NCBI GenBank assembly: GCA_947095535.1
Contig: OX352774.1
Location: 7,874,001 to 7,938,000, forward strand
DNA: 64,000 nucleotides
Reading direction: 5' to 3'
Source: Poecilobothrus nobilitatus
Taxonomy: Eukaryota > Arthropoda > Insecta > Diptera > Dolichopodidae
Each line of letters opens with the position of its first letter. Position 1 is the first letter of the stretch. This document shows positions 1 to 14,431 of this stretch, one piece after another. The notes below the pieces were generated by a model. It was not told where the DNA came from. It ran no database searches and was given only the letters and a program-made list of their open reading frames with translations. A program made the translations under genes and the position numbers.

Positions 1-485
1 ATATATAACGTAACATTTTAGTATGGTCATCTTATTATTATGACAGAGAAAAAAGGACGAAAACGGAAAAAAAAAAAATTTTACACTTAAAGGAAGCAGA
101 GATTTTTTTTTTTGGTTTAGCACTTCTGTAAGAAGAGACAATGAAATTATTTATGAATAAAAACTTTTTAAGCTTAACATTTTAAATATTATCACTTTTT
201 TTTTGGTAAAAGTTACAAAAAAAAGATATGAACGAACAAATAAAATTTTCCAAGAATACAAAAAAAAAAAAAAAATACATAAAATAACAAAAATATTTAA
301 ATCATTAGAAATAAAATAAAAAAGTATAGTTATTTTTTTACGTATTGTTTTAAACTCTTAAATTTTATTAAAAATACAATATAGGTACCTAAATAAAAAA
401 TATAACATTTAATCTTTTATACTTTTTTTGCAGTTGCATATGCGATATATGTGAGAGTATATATGTAGTATATGAAATAACTCAC
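1..485 (-). other. Part of Ras-like gene intron 3
   Basis: A/T-rich intron downstream (minus strand) of coding exon 3. It contains long A and T runs and no coding segment I can recognise. Confidence 0.6.
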
Positions 486-559
486 CTTGGGACAAGTATC
501 CAAAATTTCGAACATAACAGGTTCATTATCTATCATTGCTTCATGTTTGGCTCGACTTT
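486..559 (-). CDS. Ras-like GTPase, coding exon 3 (beta-2/beta-3, switch II start)
   Basis: A 74-base exon with a TTTCAG acceptor and a GTGAGT donor. It encodes ESRAKHEAMIDNEPVMF followed by EILDTCPK, matching Ras strands beta-2 and beta-3 up to the DTAGQ position, which here reads DTCPK. The exon ends on a codon boundary; the next exon is outside the window. Confidence 0.9.
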
Positions 560-3500
560 CTGAAATAAAAGTTTTCTTTATTTTAAAAAAATTTAAAGAA
601 AAAAATTTTAAGATTCAATGGAAAATAAAAATAAAATAAGATATACATGCCATATACAATTACGTACTGATATATCTTAGTTATGTTTGTTTTTTTGAAT
701 TTCAAGCAAACTAACAAAAAAAAATTGTTGTATTTTAGAATTTTAATGTTTTTAAAGGTAAAAAAAACTATTTTATGATTTTTAAATATTAAATTTAAAT
801 TTTTTATAAAAGTCCGATACATGGTTTAGTCCTCTCTCTATTGTTAGAAAATGTCATCAATAGAGAGGGGACTAAATGGTATCTAGGTTATTTCATAGTT
901 GAGCAAAACAACAAAACTTTTTCACAGATACAGTGATCATGCATTTGTTTATTTTTTTTTGCAAATCATTTCATTAGCAATCTACAAAAAAATATTACAG
1001 TTGTCAAACAAAATCTATAAAAAGTAAAACAGGACTGTGGATAGTCTGTAATATTAACCTCAATTAAAAAGTTTTTGAGCTATTGTGTTGGTAATCATCA
1101 TCTGATATGATAATCTCCACTTCGTAAAAATATCCGTAATATATAAAATGAACACTGAGACAAAAAAAATTTTAGTTGAATTTATATCCAAAAAACTGAA
1201 AATCATTAAAATCTTAAGGTCTAAATTTATAACGAAGCAATACTGGTTCATTTAATAAAATTAAGACTTTTTGTTTTTTGGATCCGCTAACTAAATGTTA
1301 AGGGATAGAGTTGAAGAATAAATTAGAAAGGAACTTAAAAAGGTTTTTTTTGATTTGTCGCAAATTGTAGAATGGGAAAACAGAGAAAAACTCATTTAAT
1401 GAAAGCATCTTCCACATGCTAGTAGTTCTCAAACGACTGTTCAATAGAGGAAGTGTCATTGTCTACAAAATATTGATAAAAGAGTGACTCCAATATTTCG
1501 GCAAATGTTAAGAGGAATTAGTGTTAGTAGTAGAGGAATTAGGGTCGCCTTAAAACGTAAATTACGGTTTTGGATTTTGTTGGGGTAATTGTAAGGAGTT
1601 TGGGGTTACGTCCATATATGAGAGTTATACTACATGTTAGGTCGAATGAGATCTTTTTAGATATTTGACAGGTCTCCTGGAGAAATTTTTGTTTTACTTC
1701 AAACGCAAAAATTTGACAACAAACTTAGCTATATAAAACATATGTTCATTTCACAACATCATTTGATTAAGCTGCATGTCAAATCCGTTTTCAGTTTCGG
1801 ACCGATGTATAACTTCTCCTTGAAATTACAGTATTGGATTAAAATGATTTCTTTTGCAAAAAATCCGACAGCTTTGAATATTTGAGTTGTTGAATTAAAC
1901 TCTGTTTGCTTTACTCCAATCAGCTATTTTAGTTAGATAATGATTAAGCACGCTCACTAGAACATTGCTTTTTAAACTATATGTATAGGTGTGACATTTG
2001 CAAGAAGTAAGCGCTACTTAGATTTGAGAGAGCGCTACCTAGGTCTATTGCGCGGTATTTATTTAGAAGAATAAAATGTCTTAATTTGCCAAAGGTTTTA
2101 GAGATATCAAGAACAAAAATTTGAATCTGAAAAACTTTGTATTGATGACTACTACTATCGAGATATCTTATCATTCTTTTGTTTACTAAAATTTTTATAT
2201 CTTTGGAGAGGATCGAAATAATTGCAATTGAGCATTAATTTGAGAAATCAATTGTCACTTTTTAAAGATCAATTGTCTTCACATAACAAGACTTCTAAAA
2301 AGCTAACTGAACTTGCATCCTCTTTTCGTCTATTTATTTTGTACCGAACTAAAATCAATTCTAGTCGATATATTTTATCGATCCTTTGTCTGATAGATAT
2401 GAGGTCAGCTGCTATTAATAATTTAAAATAGCTGTACTATTTGTACGGATATAATCTGTCAGGAATTTGCATCCAAAAACTTTCAACTGAAAGGCCGGTG
2501 ACTGAAGTTTTGTACTATTGAGCTGATTTAACTATTACATTTTCTCATTTTTCTTTGGATCGTTTAATGTTTTGTCCCTTATAAAATGTTCCACATTTTT
2601 TGAATTTTATAAATAAATCAATAATTTAATAGGATTACATTTTTCAACTGTATAATATATTGTTACATATATATAAAACATACATACCTCCTTGATGATC
2701 ATATTCTCCTATATATCTTTTAGAAATAAATCGTACTATAAGGGCTGTAAAGTAAATAAAAAGGAAAATATTTAAAATTACATATTTGATTTTTCAATTT
2801 TTAATTTCAAAATATAGTTAGTTTTTTTTTCAATCAATTATGATTAAATAAACATCGTACATACATACATACATGCACACATAAATACCATATCACTTGC
2901 ATAATTAATTAGAAATTTTCAATAAAAGATTTAAACGTTTTAATTGAGTTCCTTTGTTGTTGCTAGTATATTGTACAGAAATTTGAGGTGTTTCTAAATA
3001 TTTAAAGGATAATTTGATTTTTGATCTTATACAGACTTAAAAATATTGCAAAATTTCTTAATTATTGTCGTTTAAATTTCCAAAGCTATTCGTTTATTTT
3101 ATGTACATACATACATATATTTGTTCTTCATAATCTTGAATTAATTTTTAAATTTCAAAATAAAAAAACCTACCTATTTTTAATTTACTTTATTTCTAAT
3201 TAGGTTTGTGTGTTTCTGGTAAAGAATTACAATAGTTTTGTAGACATTCGACAGTTGTACATGTTCAGTTTAAATTAAATTATGAGCAAATTAAATTCCG
3301 AAGAATAGTTTAGGTAGCGTTAACATATACCATATACCAATATTAGAAACTATTTTCTCTTTTTAGATCTAAAAGTTACCTTTATTCTTTCTAAACTCAA
3401 TTGTTTCCAATTGTTTCTACTTATGAATTCTTAAAATAATTTGTTTTCTTTTTTCTTGCGGAAGGTGTAGATCTTAAAGAACCCAGCAAAAAAATTTAAT

Positions 3501-6500
3501 CTTCCGTAGTAGTGTGGAAGTTTTACCCACCAAAAACCAGCTCCCATCGTAGGTAGAATAATGAATTAAATGGGATATAATTGCGAAGTAGCTCAATCTC
3601 TCAGAAATAAGGAAATTAATAGAAATTTTGATTTTATATTGTAGGGATGCAATTAAATAGAAGTTCTAGTAGATGTAGGTGAAGTCCATCATTAAATTTT
3701 AGTATATTATACAAATCAGGGAACACAAGTGATGATAACAATCTATTACAAAATTTGGAGATATGAGTTAAATATAATTCTTGCTTAGAAGAAGCGTACA
3801 CCTCTAATTTTAGTAAAACAGTACAAGGCTCTATATATTTTTCTCTCTTATATTGGGCAATTTAAACTGATTTTAACAATTGTACCTTTACGTGTACTAT
3901 CTATAATTACTTCAAAGTTAAGTCATCATCGTCATCACAATCACCTTACTGTGTCACTTTACATAGGAGTGAACTTTGATTTATATAACAATAATCTTCT
4001 ATTCCTTCCTGCTTAAAATTTCAAGAAGTAAAATCGAATAAAGGAAGCATTCATTTTAAGCCTTTAAGTAATTTAGTAAGCATTAAAGTAATTATTTTGA
4101 ATGACTGTTGCAGATCTTTGAAAGTTTTTTTTTTTTTTAAATATACTGTAACTGCATAAAAACATTTTATGCAGTTATAATATATTTGGTAGAACTGTAA
4201 TTTTCATTTTAACAGAAGTGTATTTTAATTTTCAAATCAAAATTCTAACATAATTACAATAACAAACCTATGTATATGTTATTTACTATATCGTATATGT
4301 TATTTACTATTATTTATTATTTATTTACTGTTAATTAAAATACAATTTTGTTTTTATATAGAGCTTAATATTTTAACCTTTTCGGACCAATAATTCAGAA
4401 TTATGATATGAGATATTAATTACATCAATGGAATTAAATTGAACTAAATAATTTACTTTAAAAAAATAAAATTGAGTGGTTCTTAAGATTATATCACAGA
4501 TCATCTCTAGAAAACGATGAGGCGGTAGGGTAAAAATTGTTATGTATTCATAAAAAGAGCTTAATTAAACTTCCAATAGCATTTCCAAATATGTTGTAAA
4601 AAGTATCCTAAAATAATAAAGTTTTTTTTTGTTTTTTTTAATCACTAAAATCTTTATATTTTTGTAACTGTTAGGCATATAAGGATTATTAGTATACAGA
4701 AAAAGAAAACCTGTAGTTTGTGTTACAAAATCCATTTTTTATAAATCTCTAAAGCAAGCCATTCGGAAGCTATTGATTTTTTTATGAATATCTCGAGTAT
4801 AATAGACTTCCAACTCAGTATAATAGACTTTTCCGCCATAATTTTAATACTAGTTTTTACCTCTTTACTAGTCTCAGAACAGATAATGTTCTTATACCTG
4901 ATTTTTATGGACAATCTCTATAATAATGAAGTATGATATTAATATATTATGGCATATTCGTTCGAAAAACATTGACATGTACTATAAAGAAACTTTGAGA
5001 ATCACTTTACAACGTAATTCTTATGAGTTGCCAATTTTAGGAATAAAAAATTTAAGGAATCAAAAAACTTATAATCAAGTTAATCACAAGTAAATCATAA
5101 GTCAAACAAAAATCAATTTTATTTTATTTCAAAAAAAAAAACTGATTCTCTAGGTCTAAAAGGGTTAAAAAATGTAATAATAATATGTACTATTAATTTA
5201 ATATAACAAAGTATATTTTTAAAAAACGATAAAATTGAATTATATATATACATAAAAAAAAAATTATAAATAATTTTACAGTTATTTTGTAAAAACAAAA
5301 ATTTAAACAAAAAACGGATCGATCATATTGTATTCTAGAACCAAAAAAGAAATAAATATAAATACATTTAAACTTAAAAGAATGTATGTACATATGTATA
5401 AACGTTTTTTATATTTTACATTTAATAACAGTACAAAGATTTTTAATTTTTTCTTTTTTGTTTTTTCTTTTTTTACATTGCTGACTCAACTTATACATAT
5501 ACATACATTTTATTCTATGAACTGATTGTTTTGACCAAATGTTGGTTTTCGTTTTTTGTGATTGTAATTTTTTTTAATTAATTTCCATTTTTAATGAAAA
5601 TATCCGCTAAAAAATAGCTCAGCGGGTAACAAAAGAAAAAAAATTTTGTAAAAGCAAAAATAAAAAAAATTTAAAAAAAAACGAAAAATTTTAAAAGGCA
5701 TAACTATAGGATAACTGCGAATTCATATTATTATTCACAACTACGATATAACGAAATTGTGTACGATATAACGAAATTCAAGAAGAACATTAACATCCTC
5801 CTTTAAAATAATTATCCAAATTTTTCCCTACATCCTCCATAATTCCAATTATCCTAATTTCCCAAGAAATCCTTCCCTCATTCTTTTCCCCAAAACCAAC
5901 CTGAACATTATATTATTACGTATTAAAGGACCCATCCTAAAGTTTCGTTTTAAAGAGGGTGGTTTTGGTTGGTTAGAGTCTAACATTACTCAGAGGAACC
6001 TCGTGCAGTTCCTTGAGTGACTTTTGATGTTTTCCACCGTCCCTCGTAAAAAAAAGAAAAACTACAAACTTTTTCGGATTAATTAAAATACAAAACATTT
6101 AGAAGATCTTTGGATTTTAAATCAAGTTTGTAAAGATATTAAGGTGCTGACAACGTAGTTTGATTGCATAGAAAGAAAATCCTTAAAAAATTATTTCTTT
6201 CAGGTTTTCATTGATCTTCTATCATTGAGCGTCAAAAATTCTATTTTAAATACAGCTTTCTTAATTTAAATTTAAATATTATTTAAAAAAAAAATAACAT
6301 TGTTATTTAATTATCCTTAAAAATCATAAGAACAGTACATATTTACTTGTATTCGTGTTATTCTATGGTTAGCCTAATTTGACTTAACAAAAATATTTTT
6401 AAAAACAGCTTAATGTTAGTTAATTAAAGAATGAAAAAAATCGCTCCATTTAGGATCTACAACTCAAAAAAAAATCTCATTTTCAAGTATACGATAATAA

Positions 6501-9500
6501 TTCAGGCAAGCGATAATAAGAGAAATCTAGGTGGGTAATTACTGGTAAAAACTATAGAAAATTTAAGAAAAACTTTGAAAAAAAATGCACCTCTATAATG
6601 TTTTATGGTTTTATAGTAAAAATTGAAGATAATTAAGACGTAGAACTTTAAAGAGCATGTCCATTCTAGAATTACACGTCATGGTGGCGCAAGAATTAAT
6701 ATACAGAAGATGGAGAATGAATTCAAGTTAAGCAAAATATGTCACTGTCATAAACATAAGATATATTATGTAGGTCAAAATCTATTAAAAAGTTCTTAAA
6801 AACGTTACTTTACAAATTCATAAAATACTAAAATCATTAAAATCACAATAATTTACGTTATAATACTATGATTGTATATTATTAACATTATAAAGTATAG
6901 GATTTATATTCCTCTACAATAATGAACATATCAAACAACTTGTGAGGCAATGATTAATTTTTTTTCTTTTTTTATTTTGTTTTATTTTATTTTTTTTTTT
7001 CTTGCCCTTAATAAATATTTTTATTTATCCTGTCATATCGTTAACAATTTTCTCAGAGTACAATAATATACCAAAATAATGTCTACATGTCCACTGTCTA
7101 GTATAGAACATGGTAATTCACAATAGAAGAAAATTATAGCGCCCACAAACACTACTATAATGACAGCATAGTTTTTAGTTTTTTTTTTCTTTTTCTTTGT
7201 TTTTTTTTTTTTTGTTTGTTTATATTTTCCCCTATTAATAAATTTTTATCAGCGAAAAAAACAAAAAAAAAAAGCAGGAAACACTGTAAAAATATGCTCA
7301 GTAAGTAAGTAATATTCAAAAATAAAAAAAAAAAACAAAAGAAAAAAAATATATCCTTGTTTATATTATAATGTAGAGCGTGAAAGTTATTATTATTATA
7401 GGTCCTTATTTACATTTAATTCCACAATAATATCATATATAATTAAAAAAAATATATATATACATATTTGTTTTTTTTTTTAATTGAAAAATTTTTTTTT
7501 TTTTTTTTATAAACATAAGCAAAAACAAAAAAAAAAACAAAAACATACATATTTTAAATATTTACATAAAATGGGCCAAGGTTGGTCAATTTATGGTTTT
7601 TTTTATTTCTTTAAAATATAAAATTTATACATAAATATCCACATATGTATATATATGCATAATGATGTATACAAGATGAGCATATATATATATATATATA
7701 TATATACGAATACTGACCTGTAAAACTTATAAATAATAGATATTACGTAGATACATATTATATGAGATTATTGTGCAAATAATATGATAATCATCGCGTA
7801 TTATAAAGAAAAAAAATAAAATAAATATATAAATTACTTAAAAAGAAAAAAATATATTTATAGAAACAAATAACCAAATATTCCATGTAAACAAAATGTT
7901 GTTGTGGTAGAAAAATGTAAAAAATTAAAAAGTCAAAAAATTTTCCACCTAAAAAATTATTTAAATAAATAATTCTGGTGTTTACCTTAAATTCACCTCA
8001 TAATAATATCCTAAAAAATATTATCATGAAAAAAATGTATATACTAAAAATTGTCTATTGTTCATCCAATTTGTTTTTTATATCAATTTTATTTTTGTAA
8101 ATCTTTGTAAAGGATTTAAATTATGTTTACAGATAATCATGTATAAAAATTTAATCAAATTAGACATTTTTAAACTAATATATTGGCCATTGAACTATAT
8201 CTTTCATTTGAAGATATAAAATTAATTGTTTAAAAACGATCAAACGATATTTTATCTATGCTAATTTATAAATGTTTTAAGAAACATAGTTGGTAACACT
8301 AGCTTCTCTTAACATTCGTCAAAATATTGGCATAATTTCACTCTTTTATTAATAGATATGTTGAACGTAATGATATTTTTTCTATTGAAGTTTCTATTGA
8401 ATGGTATTATGCCTCACCTCAAATAATTTCACATACCATGAGATATACAACATTTCTAAATGAAAGAGACTAATTTAAATGCACAGTGGAATTTCCTAGG
8501 TGGTTTTAAAGTAGCTATTTAATCTTATCAGTTTTGAAAAGTGCTAAATTTTGGAACATGTTTTAATGAAATGTGTTCCCGTCAATGAACAATGCTCCTT
8601 TCTTCAATTTGCAACAATTAAAATAAACTGTTTTCAGATTGTTTCTACTCTCTCCCTTATATCCTATTTTCAACTCTTATATCCTATTTATAAAATAGCT
8701 TCTTATTAAAATTTTTAAGACAACTATCATTTAGATTAGATGACGTGCCCCATTTTTTTCTTACACAAATATATTTAAATAAATGAACTCGTTTTTCTCC
8801 TTCTCCGATTTAACCTACATAAGTGTAAACCTACCTAAATATAAAGGATTCTATTCCTAGTGTTTAATAAGCGAGTAAAACGAAAAACAAAAATTTTTAA
8901 AAAAATATCATCAGTCATTGTTTTATTAAGTTATTAGTTAGCTCTATTAGATATATTTTCATATATATTTTCCAAAGTTCAATTATAAAAAGATCTAAAA
9001 CGCTCCTCCATTTAATACCTCATTCCACATACTTCCTCTTTTATCAATCTTCAATTATTAGAAGCCATATAAAACGTCCATACTGTCTAAGACAATAGGC
9101 TGAATGTTTAAAACTGAGCATGAACTCAAACCTCACTTTTTCAAACAAAAACTACGCTTGAACTTTTAGGTTTTGTTTAGAAAACATCGATTTTAATTCT
9201 ACCCACTCTTGAACTCGTAGTTTTGATTTGAAAATGTGAGATTTGAATTTTAGCTCAATTTTTTTTGCATTTGAGTCAATTTATCTGTGTAAGACAAAGC
9301 ATTCAATTCACAAACCCATTACGATGCGCAGAGAATTTTTCTTGTAAAAATCTTTATTCTATACATACAGAATGTCATATGCCATATAAAATTACCAAAT
9401 AATATACTGTTACTGTAACAACATCATCATCATCAACATTATTCTATTTATGCTAAAAATGATTTTTAAATAAATAAAAAATTTTCATTAATAATTTGAT

Positions 9501-12500
9501 AATAATATAATAAAAAAAAAATTTTTTTTGTTTTTTAATATTTATTCAACATTTTTATTGTTGACATTAAAAAAATAAAATTTATATTGTTTAATAAAAA
9601 TTTTATATGAAATTTTTTAAATTAAAAATAATTACTTTCTTTTATTTTGGCTAATTATAATTAATGTCTCCTAATTATATGCTATTCAATATAAATATTT
9701 TTTTATTTAAAATATAACTGTGACCTCAATGATATGTAACAGATTAAATAAAAATATTATTTTTTTAAAATATTTTAAAATATTGTTAAATTTAATTTTT
9801 TTTTACGTATAAAAAATATATATAATAAAAATGTATACAATACCAGTCATAATTTGAACACCTCCATGAAAATTTAAATTCAACTTAACTTAAGTATAGT
9901 AATTTCAAACAATCATTCGATAAGTCATAGGTGTGTGTCCATACTACACCTAACGCATGTAATGATGTATGTCAAGGCTGCACGTAACACATGATAAATG
10001 TTTAACGAACATTATACTGAGTAATTATAAATTATTTTAGTTAAATATTGCGTGAGAACCTCATTTAAAAATCTTTTGTGCAGTAGAAATTATTATTTGC
10101 TTTGAACTTTTTCCATCTCAATTTACTGTCTACAATTCACTACACTTATCGAATGATTAGCAAATCAAAACACTTGTCTGCCAAATATTAAATAAACAAG
10201 TTCGTTTAATATTTGACAGATGAGTGAAATTTCTAACTGTCATTTCATGAACTAAATTTAGTAATCTTTACTTATGCTTTTCTAAAGCATCAAAATATGT
10301 ATAATTTTAGGTTTCCATATGGTGCTTTAATTTAAAGTGGGGATGAGTACGAATGAAAACTCAGAGTGCGTATCAAAACTCTCGGCTTTTAAATGAAAAT
10401 TATTATTAAACATTATATACAGGGAGTCCGAAACTCAAAGGTCACGAAGAACGGAGGTGATAGTGGATTTCATAACAAGCAAAAAATTGTTCTGGAGAGG
10501 GGGTCTATTTCTAACGGTTTTCGGGATAACGGCCTTCGAAGTAATTTCGGTTACTTTTTAAAGAAGTAAGGTTGGAGTTCTGGGCTTACACACTATTATC
10601 CCAACTTTTATTTATCTTTCATAGTCGACAAGATACAAGGTTTTAAATGCGAAAAATATTTATATTTTTCACTGTTTTTATAAAATAACTGTAATTTTTG
10701 CATAAAAAACCACTATTAATGTACCAGTTTTATTTCATTTTCAAAATCACCAATTCCTCAGCTTCAATTTAAGTTAGTACATTTTTCTCTTATCTTTTAC
10801 CGTTTTCTAGGTAATTAAAAATGAAACTGAAGCCGAAACCAAGTCGATCTTGCGAAAGTATACTACAATAAAGGTATAAATAAGTTTGAATAGGATGGGA
10901 CTAATTTTTTTTTCATAAAATAAATAAAATGATTCTCAAAAAATAGTTGCTTTTTTTAACAGACCGAACATTTTTCTTACATCCTTGTATATTTAGATAT
11001 AAACATAAATTCAATCTATTTAACAATTAAAAGCTTTAAAACACTTTTAAATATGCAAACACTTTTTTTTATTTACACACAATTAAAATTATTACAAAGT
11101 GAAAATTTGTCGAAAACAAAAATAAAAGATTAAAAAAACAAAAATTATAATTAATTTGCTTATTAGTTTATAAATAGCTTTTCGTAAATAATTCCAGAAC
11201 GGTCAATTTGTATTTAAATTATATTTATGAGTTTTTTAAACAAATTTTTTTATTTCAATCTAAATAGAAACAAGACGAGAGAGTGTAAAACCAAATGTTT
11301 TTAAATGAGCACATTTTCAATAAGACAAAAAGAACAGTTCAGTATTAGACTATTTTTGCATCAAAATTTATATTTAGTTTTCAGAATTTTTATTGAAAGA
11401 AATTGTGGAAAATGAAGAGACATCTTTCTCAATTTTAAGGAAACTTTAGATAAATACGAAATGTTGTTAAAATATGTTAAGATGTAATGTTGGAGCTTTA
11501 ATTTTTATATGTTTTACTCTAAACAAATTTGCCCAAGAAATGCAAAATATTTAAAAAAAGCATTTTTTAAATTTTTAACTCCTTGTTAGACTTATTCTCA
11601 GAGATCTTCCTGCTCTCAATATTTCAAAGTTCTAGCTAACAATATTTCGCAAATACGGAAAAATTAAAATTTTGCAATATTCTAATTTCACATAACGGTA
11701 AATTTAAATATAAAATTCGAAAAAAATTATATAATTTTTATTTTCACATGTAAAGGTTAAAAATTTTCCTTGAGATTTTTAGAATCTAAAATTATTAAAA
11801 GTCGAATTTGACATATATATAAAGATTTTTCAAAATAATTCTTTTTCAACTTTGGGAGGAAGAAGATCAGTAACTGGTGCGACTATATAAAAAAGTTTTT
11901 AATGACACACCATGGTGTCATGGTGAAAATTGCATTGCTCAATTTCAAACGGTGTAGAAGTTTTGTAAGTAGACGAGGGGCAGACAGACGGACATAGTAA
12001 AACTGGTAAAACTAATAAGAATTTTTGTTTTTTTTAATTTTTAATTTTTTAAAATTTTTTAAATTTTTAAAAAAAGTAATGAAAAATCATGGTTGGGCCT
12101 CGGTGGCCTAGTGGGTAAGAGCGTATAAAGTAGGCTGTAAACACCGAGGGAGTGTGGATTCGAATCCCACACACGTCGTAAGAGTTATTCCCCTTACGAC
12201 ACTTACAGCCACGCCTGAACAGGAAAGGTTGTGTAATTTCCTGTCCACATTTATGTATTGCAAATGCATTGAAAAAAAAAAAAAAATCAAAGTTTTAAAA
12301 AAAAACGGTGAATTGGCAACCAAATAAATAAAATTGTAATTATAAATTTCCATAAGATTTGGTTTGTTAGAGAATTGAATTGATTATGAAATTAAGAATC
12401 ATATCACAATGATATAACAAAAGTTTTGAAAACAATAGTATTAAAATAGAGGATTTATCTGTGAATTTAATACTTAATTTAAAAATTTGATATAAAAGTT

Positions 12501-14393
12501 AAGAAAAAATTTAAAATATTAAGTCCGTTAAAAAATAAATCCAAGTCCTTTAAAAAATAAACTTAAACCCGAATAGAAATATTATTTTGGATATTTTTAG
12601 ATAACTATACCTATATTTTAAGATTAAAAAAGTAAAATGTATTAAAGCAAACAGTTTTTTATAACTTAATAAATAACTTCTTTCTTCGAACCGTTAGATT
12701 TTAGCCATTAAATTTTTATTAATTTATTTTTAAGTTAACAGATAAACTTTAAAGACCCCTGTTTAGACTAGCTCACGTGTTTGCAATTTTGCACAAAAAC
12801 AAATAATGAACTTCTGTGATGGTTCCGATTAACGATGGAGTAATTAAGTGATAATATCGCCTTTTACTCCTAAACCCCTTAGAGTGTTAGCTAAAAAAAA
12901 ATTGCTTTAAGATGTTCTTTACTGACGTAATTAATGGCAAATGATATTATTTTTTTAATTTTCGAAAAAATACATATTTCTGAATAGCAGCACATTTTTT
13001 GTTGTCTTCTTTTTAAAATATTTTTAAAATAGGATTTTGAAATTCATTTAGAGTTTAATATTTCATTTAAAGGAAAATTAGGATGACAACGGATTTTTTA
13101 CCTTAAGCTGTTTCAGAAGTATTTGGAGTAATTTTAATTTTGTAAAAATATTTTACCATTTACTTGAGTCCATAGGCCATAGACAATTGAGACTCTTAAA
13201 AAGTTAATTATTTTTTTATATATTTGTGCATAATTAGAATAAAATCGGCCGTGAAACCTAATTTAAAGGATAGTTGCTTTAAAAAATTTCATAATATGAT
13301 ATTGTTAAAAACTGTTGGAAATACAAAGATAAACGACAACTCTACTCTACATATTTTATATTTGACGTATGTCATTGTTTCTATTTTTGTTTTATCAAAT
13401 ATTATCGTGTTTTTTCTTAAACCTATTAAATTAAAAACAAAAACGTTTTACGAAAGTAAAAGTTATATCTGTTGTGTGAATTTTGTTTATTATTGACAAG
13501 ATGATTTTTACAAAAATTCAGATAAAACTTACAGTGTTTTTATTTCCCAATTTAAACACTAGTGAAAGCATTAAATATCGAATATGATATATTCATATAA
13601 TATATATATAGTTTCTACATATTATTACGTATAAAAATAATATTTAAAAAGAAGAATATTAATATTTAAAAGAAAGAAACACCAAAAGCAAAATATAAAT
13701 TAGTTATGATATTTTTTCTTGGATTCCTTCCAACTCATATTACACAAACGTCAAAAATGATAAAAATCTCAAAGTCAAGAAAAAAAAATAAATAAAAGCC
13801 AAGGTTTTTTTTTAGTTCATAATTAAAAATTTATTATATATTAAAAACATTAATTTTGTTGACTTTATCTCAGCTAACATTACAAGAAGCCAACGTTTTT
13901 CTTTTTAACCTGATATTTATTTTTATTTCCGTGTTTTTATTTTTTGATTTTAAACTAATTAATATTTAGTTATATTTGTATGAAGGTATATATATTTTGT
14001 ATTTGTATTATGTACATATACATAATAAATTACAAAATTAGAGCAAGAAAAAGGCTACAAATTTAAAATTAAAACTATAATTGACTACTATTAGATGTTA
14101 ACGTAAAGTTGAAACTAAACTAATTGCACCTATTTTCAGTATTTATACGTGATTGATTTATATTGGATAATTTATTTTTTATTCTAAAAATATCGATTTG
14201 AAAAAAATGCCTATTTAAAAAATACCGACGTGAACGGTCGTCTAAAAATAAAAGATATCGGCAAGAATAGTAATTCTCATCCCAACCCATTCTCATCAAA
14301 TTATTAAAATCCTGATTTTTTAGCAAACTATAAAATACCTCTGAATTCAATAATTTTTCATTGACATAGATACATATACATATAAGATGCATA

Positions 14394-14431
<38 letters not shown>

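Noticed and set aside
2000..2540. Possible transposase remnant in intron 2
   Set aside because: Composition is suggestive but no conserved catalytic motif or reading order could be recognised.
7000..7900. Dense T-runs and A-runs as a possible origin or regulatory element
   Set aside because: Such runs occur throughout the window and carry no specific arrangement.
13224..13496. 90-codon plus-strand frame
   Set aside because: No start context, no splice partners and amino-acid make-up expected of A/T-rich spacer. Not enough to call a gene.
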